Positions 23,338 to 33,384 of a DNA stretch of 64,000 bases are shown one piece after another. The position numbers and the translations under genes were made by a program. The stretch's first letter is position 1; every line of letters begins with the position of its first letter. The stretch covers positions 67,001 through 131,000 of the forward strand of contig CAUIJY010000083.1 of assembly GCA_960531495.1 (NCBI GenBank), read 5' to 3'. The DNA comes from Zeus faber (taxonomy: Eukaryota; Chordata; Actinopteri; Zeiformes; Zeidae). The notes below the pieces were generated by a model, which saw only the letters and a program-made list of their open reading frames with translations, made no database searches and had not been told where the DNA came from.

Positions 23338-23530
23338 AACCTAACTCTCTACCTAACATAATACGGGATTGGAGAATCTTGATAACGTGCGACGGCCCGT
23401 GCATTACCTTTGGTCCCCTATACCAAACTGCCCTTGCTGGCCAGGGGGGAACATAGGAAAAGTACTCACCAATACATACCAGGCTACCCAAACTGGGTAG
23501 ACGGGATCATCAATACAGTACTCAACCAAC
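23338..23530 (+). repeat. Core C copy joined to the telomere-like part of an R unit
   Basis: A full core C whose right end runs through CCTAACCCTAACCCTAAAACC straight into the degenerate telomeric tract of the 1553-bp family. It is another C-to-telomere-repeat junction, but with only about two intact hexamers. Confidence 0.9.
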
Positions 23531-26053
23531 CTAACCCTAACCCTAAAACCAAATCCTAACCCTAACCATTGACGAATAGAGGTCGTACCCAAACTCAACA
23601 AAATCCAAGGAAGAAAAAAAATATCCCACTGACAAATAGAGGTCGTACCCAAACTCTACAATATCCAATTGAAGGTGGAAGAAGTTTCCCAATGACAACC
23701 AGAGACGGAGCTTACCTATACTCAACAAAATCTAAGAACATAGATATCCCACGGACAAATAGAGGTCGTACCCAAACTAAACAAAATCCAACCAACAAGA
23801 GTAGAAATATTTCCTAAAATAAACCAATTGACCGGGGGACACACACCAGGGTCTTGACGAAGCCCAGGTGGCCTGCCTCAAGGAGAGGGTGTATAGTTTG
23901 TTTAAAAGGCTGAAACACTCAATGATCCTGAGGTACACTACTGATGAATGTGTCCTAAATTTCTAAAAGTAATCATATAGAAATGCGGAGAAAGAACAAA
24001 TAAGGTGTTCTTAACCACTCTTAACAACAGGAAACAAAAAAACAAACAGGGTATTCTCAACCACTCTTAACAACTTGAAACAAAAAACAAATAAGGTGTT
24101 CTTAACCACTCTTAACAACTGGAAACAAAAAAACAAACAGGGTATTCTCAACCACAAATATAAGACAAATTAATCGGGACCTATACTACTAAGAGGAAAC
24201 AAGCATCCTTTTAAATGTAAGTCACCTTAAACCCTCGTTAGGGGACTTCTCCTTGAAGCCAGAATATGCCTATATTCTTTAACCCAAATGGGATAACTAC
24301 AAAACATGAACCTAACACTCTACCTAACATAATACGGGATTGGAGAATCTTGATAACGTGCGACGGCCCGTGCATTACCTTTGGTCCCCTATACCAAACT
24401 GACCATGCTGGCCAGGGGGGAACATAGGAAAAGTACTCACCAATACATACCAGGCTACCCAAACTGGGTAGACGGGATCATCAATACAGTACTCACCCAA
24501 CCTAATCTAGCCTGTGCCTCGGAAAGCAGATTCTCCTTATAACCCATTATATGTATTATCTTACCAAATCTCTCTCCCCTTTCTTTCCTCCTCTTAAAGG
24601 CGTTAACATGGCGCAAGATAAGGTGTACAACAACTTCCAACTATTGATTAGAGTCTATTCTCATAAATTAACAACTATACAAAATAACAGCTTACAATTT
24701 TTTTTCTCTTTTTTCATTCTTTTTCTCACTCTCTTCCCCTTCTCTCAGGAAACTGAGAGAGCTGGGACGGTAGAGAATAGCCCGAACAGGCAGGAGGAGA
24801 ATGCAGTCCGAACAGACGGCTCTCCTTCCCTCTACCTCCCTTCTACATATACTTCTCCTCCACTTCCCTCTCCTCTCCAACCCTAATCCTAAAACCCTGA
24901 CCCTAACCCTAACCCTAACTCTAGCTCTAAACCTAACCCTAACCCTAATGTTAACCCTAAACCTAACCCTTAGCCTAACCCTAAACCTAAGCCTAGCCCT
25001 GGTTCTAAACCTAACCCTAACCCTAACGTTAACCCTAAGACCTAGCCCTAAACCAAACCCCAAACCTAACCCTAAACCTAACCCTTATCCTAACCCTAAA
25101 ACCAAATCCTAACCCTAACCATTGACGAATAGAGGTCGTACCCAAACTCAACAAAATCCAAGGAAGAAAAAAAATATCCCACTGACAAATAGAGGTCGTA
25201 CCCAAACTCTACAATATCCAATTGAAGGTGGAAGAAGTTTCCCAATGACAACCAGAGACGGAGCTTACCTATACTCAACAAAATCTAAGAACATAGATAT
25301 CCCACGGACAAATAGAGGTCGTACCCAAACTAAACAAAATCCAACCAACAAGAGTAGAAATATTTCCTAAAATAAACCAATTGACCGGGGGACACACACC
25401 AGGGTCTTGACGAAGCCCAGGTGGCCTGCCTCAAGGAGAGGGTGTATAGTTTGTTTAAAAGGCTGAAACACTCAATGATCCTGAGGTACACTACTGATGA
25501 ATGTGTCCTAAATTTCTAAAAGTAATCATATAGAAATGCGGAGAAAGAACAAATAAGGTGTTCTTAACCACTCTTAACAACAGGAAACAAAAAAACAAAC
25601 AGGGTATTCTCAACCACTCTTAACAACTTGAAACAAAAAACAAATAAGGTGTTCTTAACCACTCTTAACAACTGGAAACAAAAAAACAAACAGGGTATTC
25701 TCAACCACAAATATAAGACAAATTAATCGGGACCTATACTACTAAGAGGAAACAAGCATCCTTTTAAATGTAAGTCACCTTAAACCCTCGTTAGGGGACT
25801 TCTCCTTGAAGCCAGAATATGCCTATATTCTTTAACCCAAATGGGATAACTACAAAACATGAACCTAACACTCTACCTAACATAATACGGGATTGGAGAA
25901 TCTTGATAACGTGCGACGGCCCGTGCATTACCTTTGGTCCCCTATACCAAACTGACCATGCTGGCCAGGGGGGAACATAGGAAAAGTACTCACCAATACA
26001 TACCAGGCTACCCAAACTGGGTAGACGGGATCATCAATACAGTACTCACCCAA
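23531..26053 (+). repeat. R1553 array, about 1.6 copies of a 1553-bp R unit
   Basis: Same module order as R1685. F60 copies start near 23576, 23637 and 23760, and again 1553 bp later. Core B is at about 23820 and 25373, core C at 24309-24502 and 25862-26053, D at about 24690-24882, and Tdeg at 24882-25125. It is shorter than R1685 mainly through one fewer ~122-bp F60 dimer and a short gap in Tdeg. The second unit is cut at the end of core C, as in the other arrays. Confidence 0.95.
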
Positions 26054-26328
26054 CCTAACCCTAACCCTAACCCTAACCCTAACCCTAACCCTAACCCTAA
26101 CCCTAACCCTAACCCTAACCCTAACCCTAACCCTAACCCTAACCCTAACCCTAACCCTAACCCTAACCCTAACCCTAACCCCTAACCCCTAACCCCTAAC
26201 CCTAACCCTAACCCCTAACCCCTAACCCTAACCCTAACCCCTAACCCTAACCCTAACCCTAACCCTAACCCTAACCCTAACCCTAACCCCTAACCCTAAC
26301 CCCTAACCCTAACCCTAACCCTAACCCT
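26054..26328 (+). repeat. Interstitial telomeric tract, CCCTAA then mixed CCCTAA/CCCCTAA
   Basis: About 21 perfect CCCTAA hexamers lie next to core C (CACCCAA). They are followed by ~150 bp in which CCCCTAA heptamers are interspersed singly and in pairs. The graded change from pure to variant repeats, away from the C junction, resembles a real telomere, where the inner part carries variant repeats. Confidence 0.96.
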
Positions 26329-26440
26329 CAATCTAACCCTAAACCTAACCCTAAACCTAACCCTAAACCTAACCCTAAACCTAGCCCTGAGCCTAACCTT
26401 AGACCTAACCCTAAACCTAACCTTAGCTCTAAAACCATCA
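26329..26440 (+). repeat. Degenerate telomeric tract preceding composite block copy 1
   Basis: Only the last ~110 bp of the degenerate region seen in full at 18412-19055 and 37396-38195 is present. The rest, including the D' element, has been replaced by the telomeric tract to the left. This is a terminal truncation point inside Tdeg. Confidence 0.85.
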
Positions 26441-26720
26441 CTGTTACCCAATCTTTTTTATATATAAAAAAAACGTAACAAAAAAAACCCCACCCCTTTC
26501 CCCAACCCTAAAATCTCTAATTACTACAGATGTAGTTAAAATGAATAGTTATGTGGGAAGGTTTGTTTTTATATATATATTTTTTTTTCATATATATATA
26601 TTTTTTTATTATGTTTTTATTATATTTTTTTTATATATATTTTTTTATATATTTATAGATTTTTTCTAAATTATTTATGTATTTATTTATTAGTTTTTTC
26701 TATTTATTTATATATTTATA
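26441..26720. repeat. AT-rich low-complexity tract, copy 1
   Basis: The same tract as at 19056, but with about 8 A instead of 86. It consists of TA dinucleotides and T runs. Nothing else is seen. Confidence 0.88.
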
Positions 26721-27026
26721 TAATGACTACGGACATTCCAACACGGAGCGTTCTCCGTGCCCAGGTGTATAGCCCCACGCGTAGTGTGTGTAGTCAGCCG
26801 GATCCACCGAGAGTGATGGAGTGCCACTTTAATCGCGGCGCGAGTTTCGCTCGCGATGCCGATGGACTGCCTTTACTTCTCTTTGAGGGCCGGTTTTCTC
26901 GGCGGCGAGTTGCTCGCTGTCGACCGGATTGTTTTGGACAGAAGTTGTCCACCCGGAGATTATTTTGTTTTCCCGCTGTCATGTCATTACAAGCGCTACC
27001 GCTATCGCTCATGGTACCGTTTTTTT
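26721..27026 (+). ncRNA. GC-rich island G, copy 1: candidate structured non-coding RNA
   Basis: A ~300-nt GC-rich island in very AT-rich surroundings. Hairpins seen: CACGGAG-CGTT-CTCCGTG (26742-26759); CGCGAG-TTTCG-CTCGCG (26839-26855); a 10-bp stem with two G-T pairs at 26900-26922, capped by TTG and closed further out by CCGGT (26890-26894) with ACCGG (26923-26927); and GGACA-GAAGT-TGTCC (26936-26950). The island ends in seven T at 27020-27026, which would suit RNA polymerase III termination. In this copy frames of 101 and 78 codons (+) and 72 codons (-) are all open, but each is broken in at least one sister copy. A decayed gene remains possible. Which strand is transcribed is unknown. Confidence 0.4.
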
Positions 27027-27525
27027 AAAAAAAACCTACAACATCCCCACGTTAATGAAACACTTCCGCGATGTTTTTTCTGGTTAAAATAATTTCAGTA
27101 GGCTATTGAAAATTATTTAACATACAAAAACATAGTCAACTAATAAAATAGAGGAATTATGGGATAATTATAGAGGACCAATCAGAGGATGAACATCATG
27201 CTAGAGACTCCCCTTCAGGAAGTAGCGGCCGTTCCTACCGAAAAAAACCGCTATGAACCATGGGTACTTTTAATTTTAATTTCTTCACGCATTTTATTGC
27301 ACGAAAAAATATTTATATGCCACCAATCGTTTAATGAAATTCTAAATATAATATTCAGGACCCCAACTACATTATTAAAAACATAAAATCCCAGGAACCA
27401 GGAGGGTGAAAGACATAACCCGAGTAGACCCTATACGAAATTTAAGTGATAAAATAATGAAGACCTGGCTGGGGTAAGTGTTATCCAAGGTTTCTAGGTG
27501 TAAAACTAAAAAAAACATAGATATA
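27027..27525. other. AT-rich spacer with two hairpins
   Basis: No gene is recognised. TAGCGG (27223-27228) pairs with CCGCTA (27248-27253). In composite copies 2 and 3 the second arm is CTGCTA, which keeps pairing through a G-T pair; copy 0 keeps five of the six pairs. A perfect AATTAT-GGG-ATAATT hairpin lies upstream. A GTAAGT occurs near 27473. Confidence 0.45.
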
Positions 27526-27667
27526 TTGGACAATTCCTGGAGTTGTGCGGTGTACGGGACACAGGAATTGTTCCTTTAAAAGTAGAATGCTGTTTTTACA
27601 GCAATTTAAATTTTCACACCCTTATTTCCTCATCCCCTGGTCCAAACTTAGGGACCAGGCCGTGGAT
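27526..27667 (+). ncRNA. E head, copy 1: 12-bp bulged hairpin, TTTT-loop hairpin and 8-bp hairpin
   Basis: The arms 27528-27539 and 27562-27574 pair over 12 bp with one bulged T and a 22-nt loop. TGCTGT-TTTT-ACAGCA follows at 27588-27603, and CCTGGTCC-AAACTTAG-GGACCAGG at 27636-27659. In the diverged E' block (30166) the last hairpin reads CCTGGTTC/GGACCAGG, so the change is from a C-G to a T-G pair and the helix survives. The three hairpins in 130 nt suggest an RNA, either separate or continuous with island G. Confidence 0.4.
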
Positions 27668-28284
27668 GCACCGGGACCTAGACCTTTTAGAACTAACTAC
27701 CTATCTCCATCCTTTAACCCAACCTGTATAATAATACCTAGGAGATAACAGTAACCACTTACTCTACTAGGTCTAATTTATCCTTACTCCCAAGACATAC
27801 CCGTAATCAGATCTTATTATCCATTATAACCGAAGTAACCAAACTATCATCAAACAGACGATAGCTTACCCAAGAAAATAACCAAAACCCGACCAACTTG
27901 AATAACGTTAGAACAACGGTATTTCAATTTAGCCAAACTCGACTACCTCGTCTAACAACAGCAGAAATGTACCTGGGATAAATTAAAAGGCAACGTATCC
28001 AAGCTCAACAAAGTCCAACCAATAATACCGGAGGCACCTTAAGAAAAAATAGTGATACAAACTTACCCAAACTCAACAGAATCCTAGGACAGAAATATCT
28101 TACCGACAAAGAAAGACCGTACCCAAACTCAACAAAATCCGAATGACCATAGTAAGAACTACCCAATGACAAAGACAGAACCTAACCAAAAAAAACTCAA
28201 AGTCTAAGGAAAAGAATATCCTACCAACGTATAAAGGTCGTACCCAAATGCAACGAAATCCAACGAACAAATTTTTTTTAAATA
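27668..28284 (+). repeat. Block E and diverged F60 repeats, copy 1
   Basis: E occupies roughly 27668-28010 and is followed by F60-type repeats to 28284. It is almost the same as copy 0, with scattered substitutions such as GACTACCTCG for GACTATCTCG. No gene is recognised. Confidence 0.75.
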
Positions 28285-28445
28285 AAACCAATTGACCGGG
28301 GGACACACACCAGGGTCTTGATCAAACCCAGGTGGCCTGCCTCAAGGAGAGGGTGTATAGTTTGTTTAAAAGGCTGAAACACTCAATGATCCTGAGGTAC
28401 ACTACTGATGAATGTGTCCTAAATTCCTAAAAGTAATCATATGGA
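28285..28445 (+). ncRNA. Core B, 12-kb-family version, copy 1a
   Basis: As at 20985, with the GATCAAA apical version of the hairpin. To its right it joins a different F42 start (ATGGAAATTCAGAG) from copy 0, so the junction at the right edge of B varies. Confidence 0.35.
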
Positions 28446-28953
28446 AATTCAGAGAAAAAAGAAACAGGGTGCGCTTAACCATCCGTAACAACTTGAAACA
28501 AAAAACAATAAGGTGTACCTAACCACGCTTAAACTCGTAATAAAAAACAAACAAGGTTTTCTTACCATCCGTAACAACTTTAAACAAGAAACTAACAAGG
28601 TGTACTTAACCACGCTTAAACCCGTAATAAGGAACAAACAAGGTGTTCTGAACCAATCCGTAAAAACTTGAAACAGAAACAAATAAGGTGTACCTAACCA
28701 CGCTTAAACCCGTAACCAAAAAAACAAACAAGGTGATCTTAACCATTCGTAACAACTTGAAACAAAAACAAACAAGGTTTATTTAACCACGCTTAAACCC
28801 ATAACAAATGAACACCCAAATAAAACAAATAGGGTGTTCTTAACCATCCATAAACAACTGGAAACAAAAACAAACAAGGTGTATTTAACCACGTTTAAAC
28901 CCAGAACAAAAAACAAACAAAACGTTCTTAACCATCCGCAACAACTTGAACAG
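28446..28953 (+). repeat. F42 array
   Basis: Repeats of ~42 bp as elsewhere. They end in CCGCAACAACTTGAACAG before core C. Confidence 0.88.
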
Positions 28954-29146
28954 GAACCTAACTCTCTACCTAACATAATACGGGATTGGAGAATCTTGAT
29001 AACGTGCGACGGCCCGTGCATTACCTTTGGTCCCCTATACCAAACTGCCCATGCTGGCCAGGGGGGAACATAGGAATAGTACTCACCAATACATGCCAGG
29101 ATACCCAACTGGGTAAACGGAATCATCTATACAGTACTCAACAAAC
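28954..29146 (+). repeat. Core C variant copy
   Basis: A diverged core C (CATGCTGG, GGAATAGTACT, CATGCCAGGATACCC-AACT-GGGTA). The central hairpin keeps five pairs, the sixth becoming A-A, and its loop is one base shorter. The right end is TACTCAACAAACCC. Confidence 0.88.
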
Positions 29147-29785
29147 CCAAATCAAAAAACAATAAGGTGTACCTAACCACGCTTAAACTCGTAATAAAAA
29201 ACAAACAAGGTTTTCTTACCATCCGTAACAACTTTAAACAAGAAACTAACAAGGTGTACTTAACCACGCTTAAACCCGTAATAAGGAACAAACAAGGTGT
29301 TCTGAACCAATCCGTAAAAACTTGTAACAGAAACAAATAAGGTGTACCTAACCACGCTTAAACCCGTAACCAAAAAAACAAACAAGGTGATCTTAACCAT
29401 CCGTGACAACTTTAAACAAGAAACTAACAAGGTGTACTTAACCACGCTTAAACCCGTAATAAGGAACAAACAAGGTGTTCTGAACCAATCCGTAAAAACT
29501 TGAAACAGAAACAAATAAGGTGTACCTAACCACGCTTAAACCCGTAACCAAAAAAACAAACAAGGTGATCTTAACCATTCGTAACAACTTGAAACAAAAA
29601 CAAACAAGGTTTATTTAACCACGCTTAAACCCATAACAAATGAACACCCAAATAAAACAAATAGGGTGTTCTTAACCATCCATAAACAACTGGAAACAAA
29701 AACAAACAAGGTGTATTTAACCACGTTTACACCCAGAACAAAAAACAAACAAAACGTTCCTAACCATCCGCAACAACTTGAACAG
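29147..29785 (+). repeat. F42 array
   Basis: An array of ~42-bp repeats with the ~169-bp higher-order pattern, similar to 22021-22619. Confidence 0.88.
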
Positions 29786-29978
29786 GAACCTAACTCTCTA
29801 CCTAACATAATACGGGATTGGAGAATCTTGATAACGTGCGACGGCCCGTGCATTACCTTTGGTCCCCTATACCAAACTGCCCTTGCTGGCCAGGGGGGAA
29901 CATAGGAAAAGTACTCACCAATACATACCAGGCTACCCAAACTGGGTAGACGGGATCATCAATACAGTACTCAACCAA
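29786..29978 (+). repeat. Core C copy joined to a GC-rich island
   Basis: A full core C of the 12-kb-family version. Its right end TCAACCAACC joins CCCCTTGCGTCC, a sequence not related to any other module. Confidence 0.9.
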
Positions 29979-30110
29979 CCCCCCTTGCGTCCACTTGGAC
30001 AGCACGCAGGGTGTGGTGGTCCAGGGCATCAGGACCTTGAACGTTGCCCAGTCTTCTATGGGGATTAGCCCCACCCATGCAACAGCACATTACACCACAC
30101 ACGGTTAATG
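29979..30110. ncRNA. GC-rich 130-bp island with a multi-helix fold, or a captured gene fragment
   Basis: GTGTGGTG (30011-30018) can pair with CACCACAC (30093-30100). Inside lie GGTCC-AGGGCATCA-GGACC (30018-30036) and TGGGG-ATTAG-CCCCA (30059-30073), giving a three-helix junction-like shape; a GTCC-ACTT-GGAC hairpin precedes it. On the - strand a 36-codon frame is open, rich in Trp and Thr (GLIPIEDWATFKVLM), and runs on into core C, so a short coding fragment is an alternative. I recognise neither. It sits in front of E' much as the E head sits in front of E. Confidence 0.3.
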
Positions 30111-30530
30111 TTACTTGCCAAAAAAAACTAATTGGACACCCTTAAATTCTCACAAAAATCAGTTTTTGCCCTCATCCCCTGGTTCAAACTTATGGACCAG
30201 GCCGTGGACCTACCGTACCTTAGACCAATTATAACCAACTACCGTCCCCGACTCGACAGATTGGTAAACGCTTAGATGATAATAGAAACCGCTTTGTCTA
30301 CTAAATCTAAATTTATCTTTACTCCCGGAACCACCTGTTTCTTAGATTTTTTTAGCCACCATAATCAAAGTAACCAATTATCAAACAAGTTACACCTTAC
30401 CCAAGTAAATACCAAAACTTGACCAACCGGAATAAAGGGATAACAACAGCGTTTCAATAATGCCTACTCGACTAATCTCATCTAAACGACAGCAAAAATA
30501 ATCCTGGATTAGATTTTAAGGCGGCCGATG
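30111..30530 (+). repeat. Block E' (diverged paralogue of E)
   Basis: From about 30166 the sequence aligns to E along its length with many substitutions and small gaps (for example TTACTCCCGGAACCACC against TTACTCCCAAGACATACC). The CCTGGTTC-AAACTTAT-GGACCAGG hairpin is kept near its start. No gene is recognised. Confidence 0.7.
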
Positions 30531-30884
30531 CAGACTCAACGAAGTCCAACCAATTATACCAGAGGCGCTTGAGAAAAAACGGAAACTTACCCAAACTCAA
30601 CAAGGTCCTAGGATAGAAATATCCATCGACAAATAAAGAACGTACCCAAAAACTTAGAAAAGCCGAATAATCAAAGTAATAATTGCCCAAGGACAAATAA
30701 ATTTTCTCAAAAAATTAATTAAAAAATAATAATTTTTTTAAGAAAAATTTATTTTTTTAAAAAAAATAATAAATAAATAAAAAACAACAACAGAAAAGAT
30801 TCAAGAAATATCCTACCAACGTATAGAGCTCGTACCCAAAATCCGAGTAATAACCTTTTTTAAAAAAAAAAAAAAAAAAAAAAA
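30531..30884 (+). repeat. Diverged F60 repeats, AT-rich insert and 23-nt poly-A
   Basis: F60-type phrases (ACCCAAACTCAACAAGGTCC) run to about 30700. An A/T-only stretch of roughly 75 bp follows, then a further F60 fragment, and a poly-A run at 30862-30884 next to core B. Confidence 0.75.
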
Positions 30885-31030
30885 CCAATTGACCGAGGGA
30901 CACACACCAGGGTCTTGATCAAACCCAGGTGGCCTGCCTCTAGGAGAGGGTGTATAGTTTGTTTAAAAGGCTGAAACACTCAATGATCCTGAGGTACACT
31001 ACTGATGAATGTGTCCTAAATTCCTAAAAG
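30885..31030 (+). ncRNA. Core B, copy 1b
   Basis: Differs from the other copies by GACCGAGGGAC for GACCGGGGGAC and by CTCTAGGAG for CTCAAGGAG. The second change falls in the loop of the CCTC/GAGG hairpin, leaving the stem intact. Confidence 0.35.
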
Positions 31031-31728
31031 TAATCATACGGAAATTAAGAGAAAGAAGAAACAGGGTACACTTAACCATCCGTAACAACTTGAATCAAAA
31101 AACAATAAGGTGTACCTAACCACGCTTAAACTCGTAATAAAAAACAAACAAGGTTTTCGTACCATCCGTAACAACTTTAAACAAGAAACTAACAAGGTGT
31201 ACTTAACCACGCTTAAACCCGCAATAAGGAACAAACAAGGTGTTCTGAACCAATCCGTAAAAACTTGAAACAGAAACAAATAAGGTGTACCTAACCACGC
31301 TTAAACCCGTAACCAAAAAAACAAACAAGGCGATCTTAACCATCCGTAACAACTTTAAACAAGAAACTAACAAGGTGTACTTAACCACGCTTAAACCCGT
31401 AATAAGGAACAAACAAGGTGTTCTGAACCAATCCGTAAAAACTTGAAACAGAAACAAATAAGGTGTACCTAACCATGCTTAAACCCGTAACCAAAAAAAC
31501 AAACAAGGTGATCTTAACCATTCGTAACAACTTGAAACAAAAACAAACAAAGTTTATTTAACCACGCTTAAACCCATAACAAATGAACACCCAAAGAAAA
31601 CAAATAGGGTGTTCTTAACCATCCATAAACAACTGGAAACAAAAACAAACAAGGTGTATTTAACCACGTTTAAACCCAGAACAAAAAACAAACAAAACGT
31701 TCTTAACCATCCGCAACAACTTGAACAG
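31031..31728 (+). repeat. F42 array
   Basis: Nearly the same as the array at 21131-21827 (offset about 9904), including the rare GTTTTCGTACC and CAAGGCGATC variants. The two arrays therefore share a recent source. Confidence 0.9.
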
Positions 31729-32714
31729 GAACCTAACTCTCTACCTAACATAATACGGGATTGGAGAATCTTGATAACGTGCGACGGCCCGTGCATTACC
31801 TTTGGTCCCCTATACCAAACTGCCCTTGCTGGCCAGGGGGGAACATAGGAAAAAGTACTCACCAATACATACCAGGCTACCCAAACTGGGTAGACGGGAT
31901 CATCAATACAGTACTCAACCAACCTAATAATAAAAAACAAACAAGGTTTTCTTACCATCCGTAACAACTTTAAACAAGAAACTAACAAGGTGTACTTAAC
32001 CACGCTTAAACCCGTAATAAGGAACAAACAAGGTGTTCTGAACCAATCCGTAAAAACTTGAAACAGAAACAAATAAGGTGTACCTAACCACGCTTAAACC
32101 CGTAACCAAAAAAACAAACAAGGTGATCTTAACCATCCGTAACAACTTTAAACAAGAAACTAACAAGGTGTACTTAACCACGCTTAAACCCGTAATAAGG
32201 AACAAACAAGGTGTTCTGAACCAATCCGTAAAAACTTGAAACAGAAACAAATAAGGTGTACCTAACCACGCTTAAACCCGTAACCAAAAAAACAAACAAG
32301 GTGATCTTAACCATTCGTAACAACTTGAAACAAAAACAAACAAGGTTTATTTAACCACGCTTAAACCCATAACAAATGAACACCCAAATAAAACAAATAG
32401 GGTGTTCTTAACCATCCATAACAACTTGAAACAAAAACCAACAAGGTGTATTTTGCCACGGTTAAACCCAGAACAAAAAACAAACAAAACGTTCTTAACC
32501 ATCCGCAACAACTTGAACAGGAACCTAACTCTCTACCTAACATAATACGGGATTGGAGAATCTTGATAACGTGCGACGGCCCGTGCATTACCTTTGGTCC
32601 CCTATACCAAACTGCCCTTGCTGGCCAGGGGGGAACATGGGAAAAGTACTCACCAATACATACCAGGCTACCCAAACGGGGTAGACGGGATCATCAATAC
32701 AGTACTCAACCAAC
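31729..32714 (+). repeat. C-F42-C module pair
   Basis: Core C lies at 31729-31922, an F42 array at 31923-32520, and a second core C at 32521-32714. The second C has CAAACGGGGTAG, a substitution in the loop of the CTACCC/GGGTAG hairpin that leaves the stem intact. Confidence 0.9.
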
Positions 32715-33384
32715 CTAACCTAGCCTGTGCCTCGGAAAGCAGATTCTCCTTATAACCCATTACAGGTATTATCTTACCAAGACCGTGCATTACCTTTGGT
32801 CCCCTATACCAAACTTCCCATGCTGGCCAGGGGGGAACATAGGAATATTACTCACCAATACATACCAGGATACCCAACTGGGTAAACGGAATCATCAATA
32901 CAGTACTCAACAAATCAAACAAGGTGATCTTAACCATTCGTAACAACTTGGAACAAAAACAAATAAGGTTTATTTAACCACTCTTAAACCCATAACAAAT
33001 GAACACCCAAAAAAAACAAATAGTGTGTTCTTAACCATCCATAACAACTTGAAACAAAAACCAACAAGGTGTATTTTGCCACGGTTAAACCCAGAACAAA
33101 AAAACAAACAAAATGTTCTTAACCATCCGCAACAACCTGAACAGGAACCTAACTCTCTACCTAACATAATACGGGATTGGAGAATCTTGATAACGTGCGA
33201 CGGCCCGTGCATTACCTTTGGTCCCCTATACCAAACTGCCCTTGCTGGCCAGGGGGGAACATAGGAAAAGTACTCACCAATACATACCAGGCTACCCAAA
33301 CTGGGTAGACGGGATCATCAATACAGTACTCAACCAACCTACCCAAACTGGGTAGACGGGATCATCAATACAGTACTCACCCAA
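32715..33384 (+). repeat. Chimeric stretch: Rt fragment, truncated C, F42, full C, C tail
   Basis: An Rt fragment (32715-32779) is joined at CTTACCAAGACCGTGC to a core C lacking its first ~70 nt (32780-32912). An F42 array (32913-33144), a full C (33145-33337) and a second C tail (33338-33384) follow. The tail starts inside the CTACCC hairpin arm and leads into a complete R unit. Each join is at or inside C. Confidence 0.9.

Noticed and set aside
26794-27012. 72-codon - strand frame in island G, basic and Ser-rich
   Set aside because: It is intact only in copy 1. TGA in copy 0 and TAA in copies 2 and 3 interrupt it.
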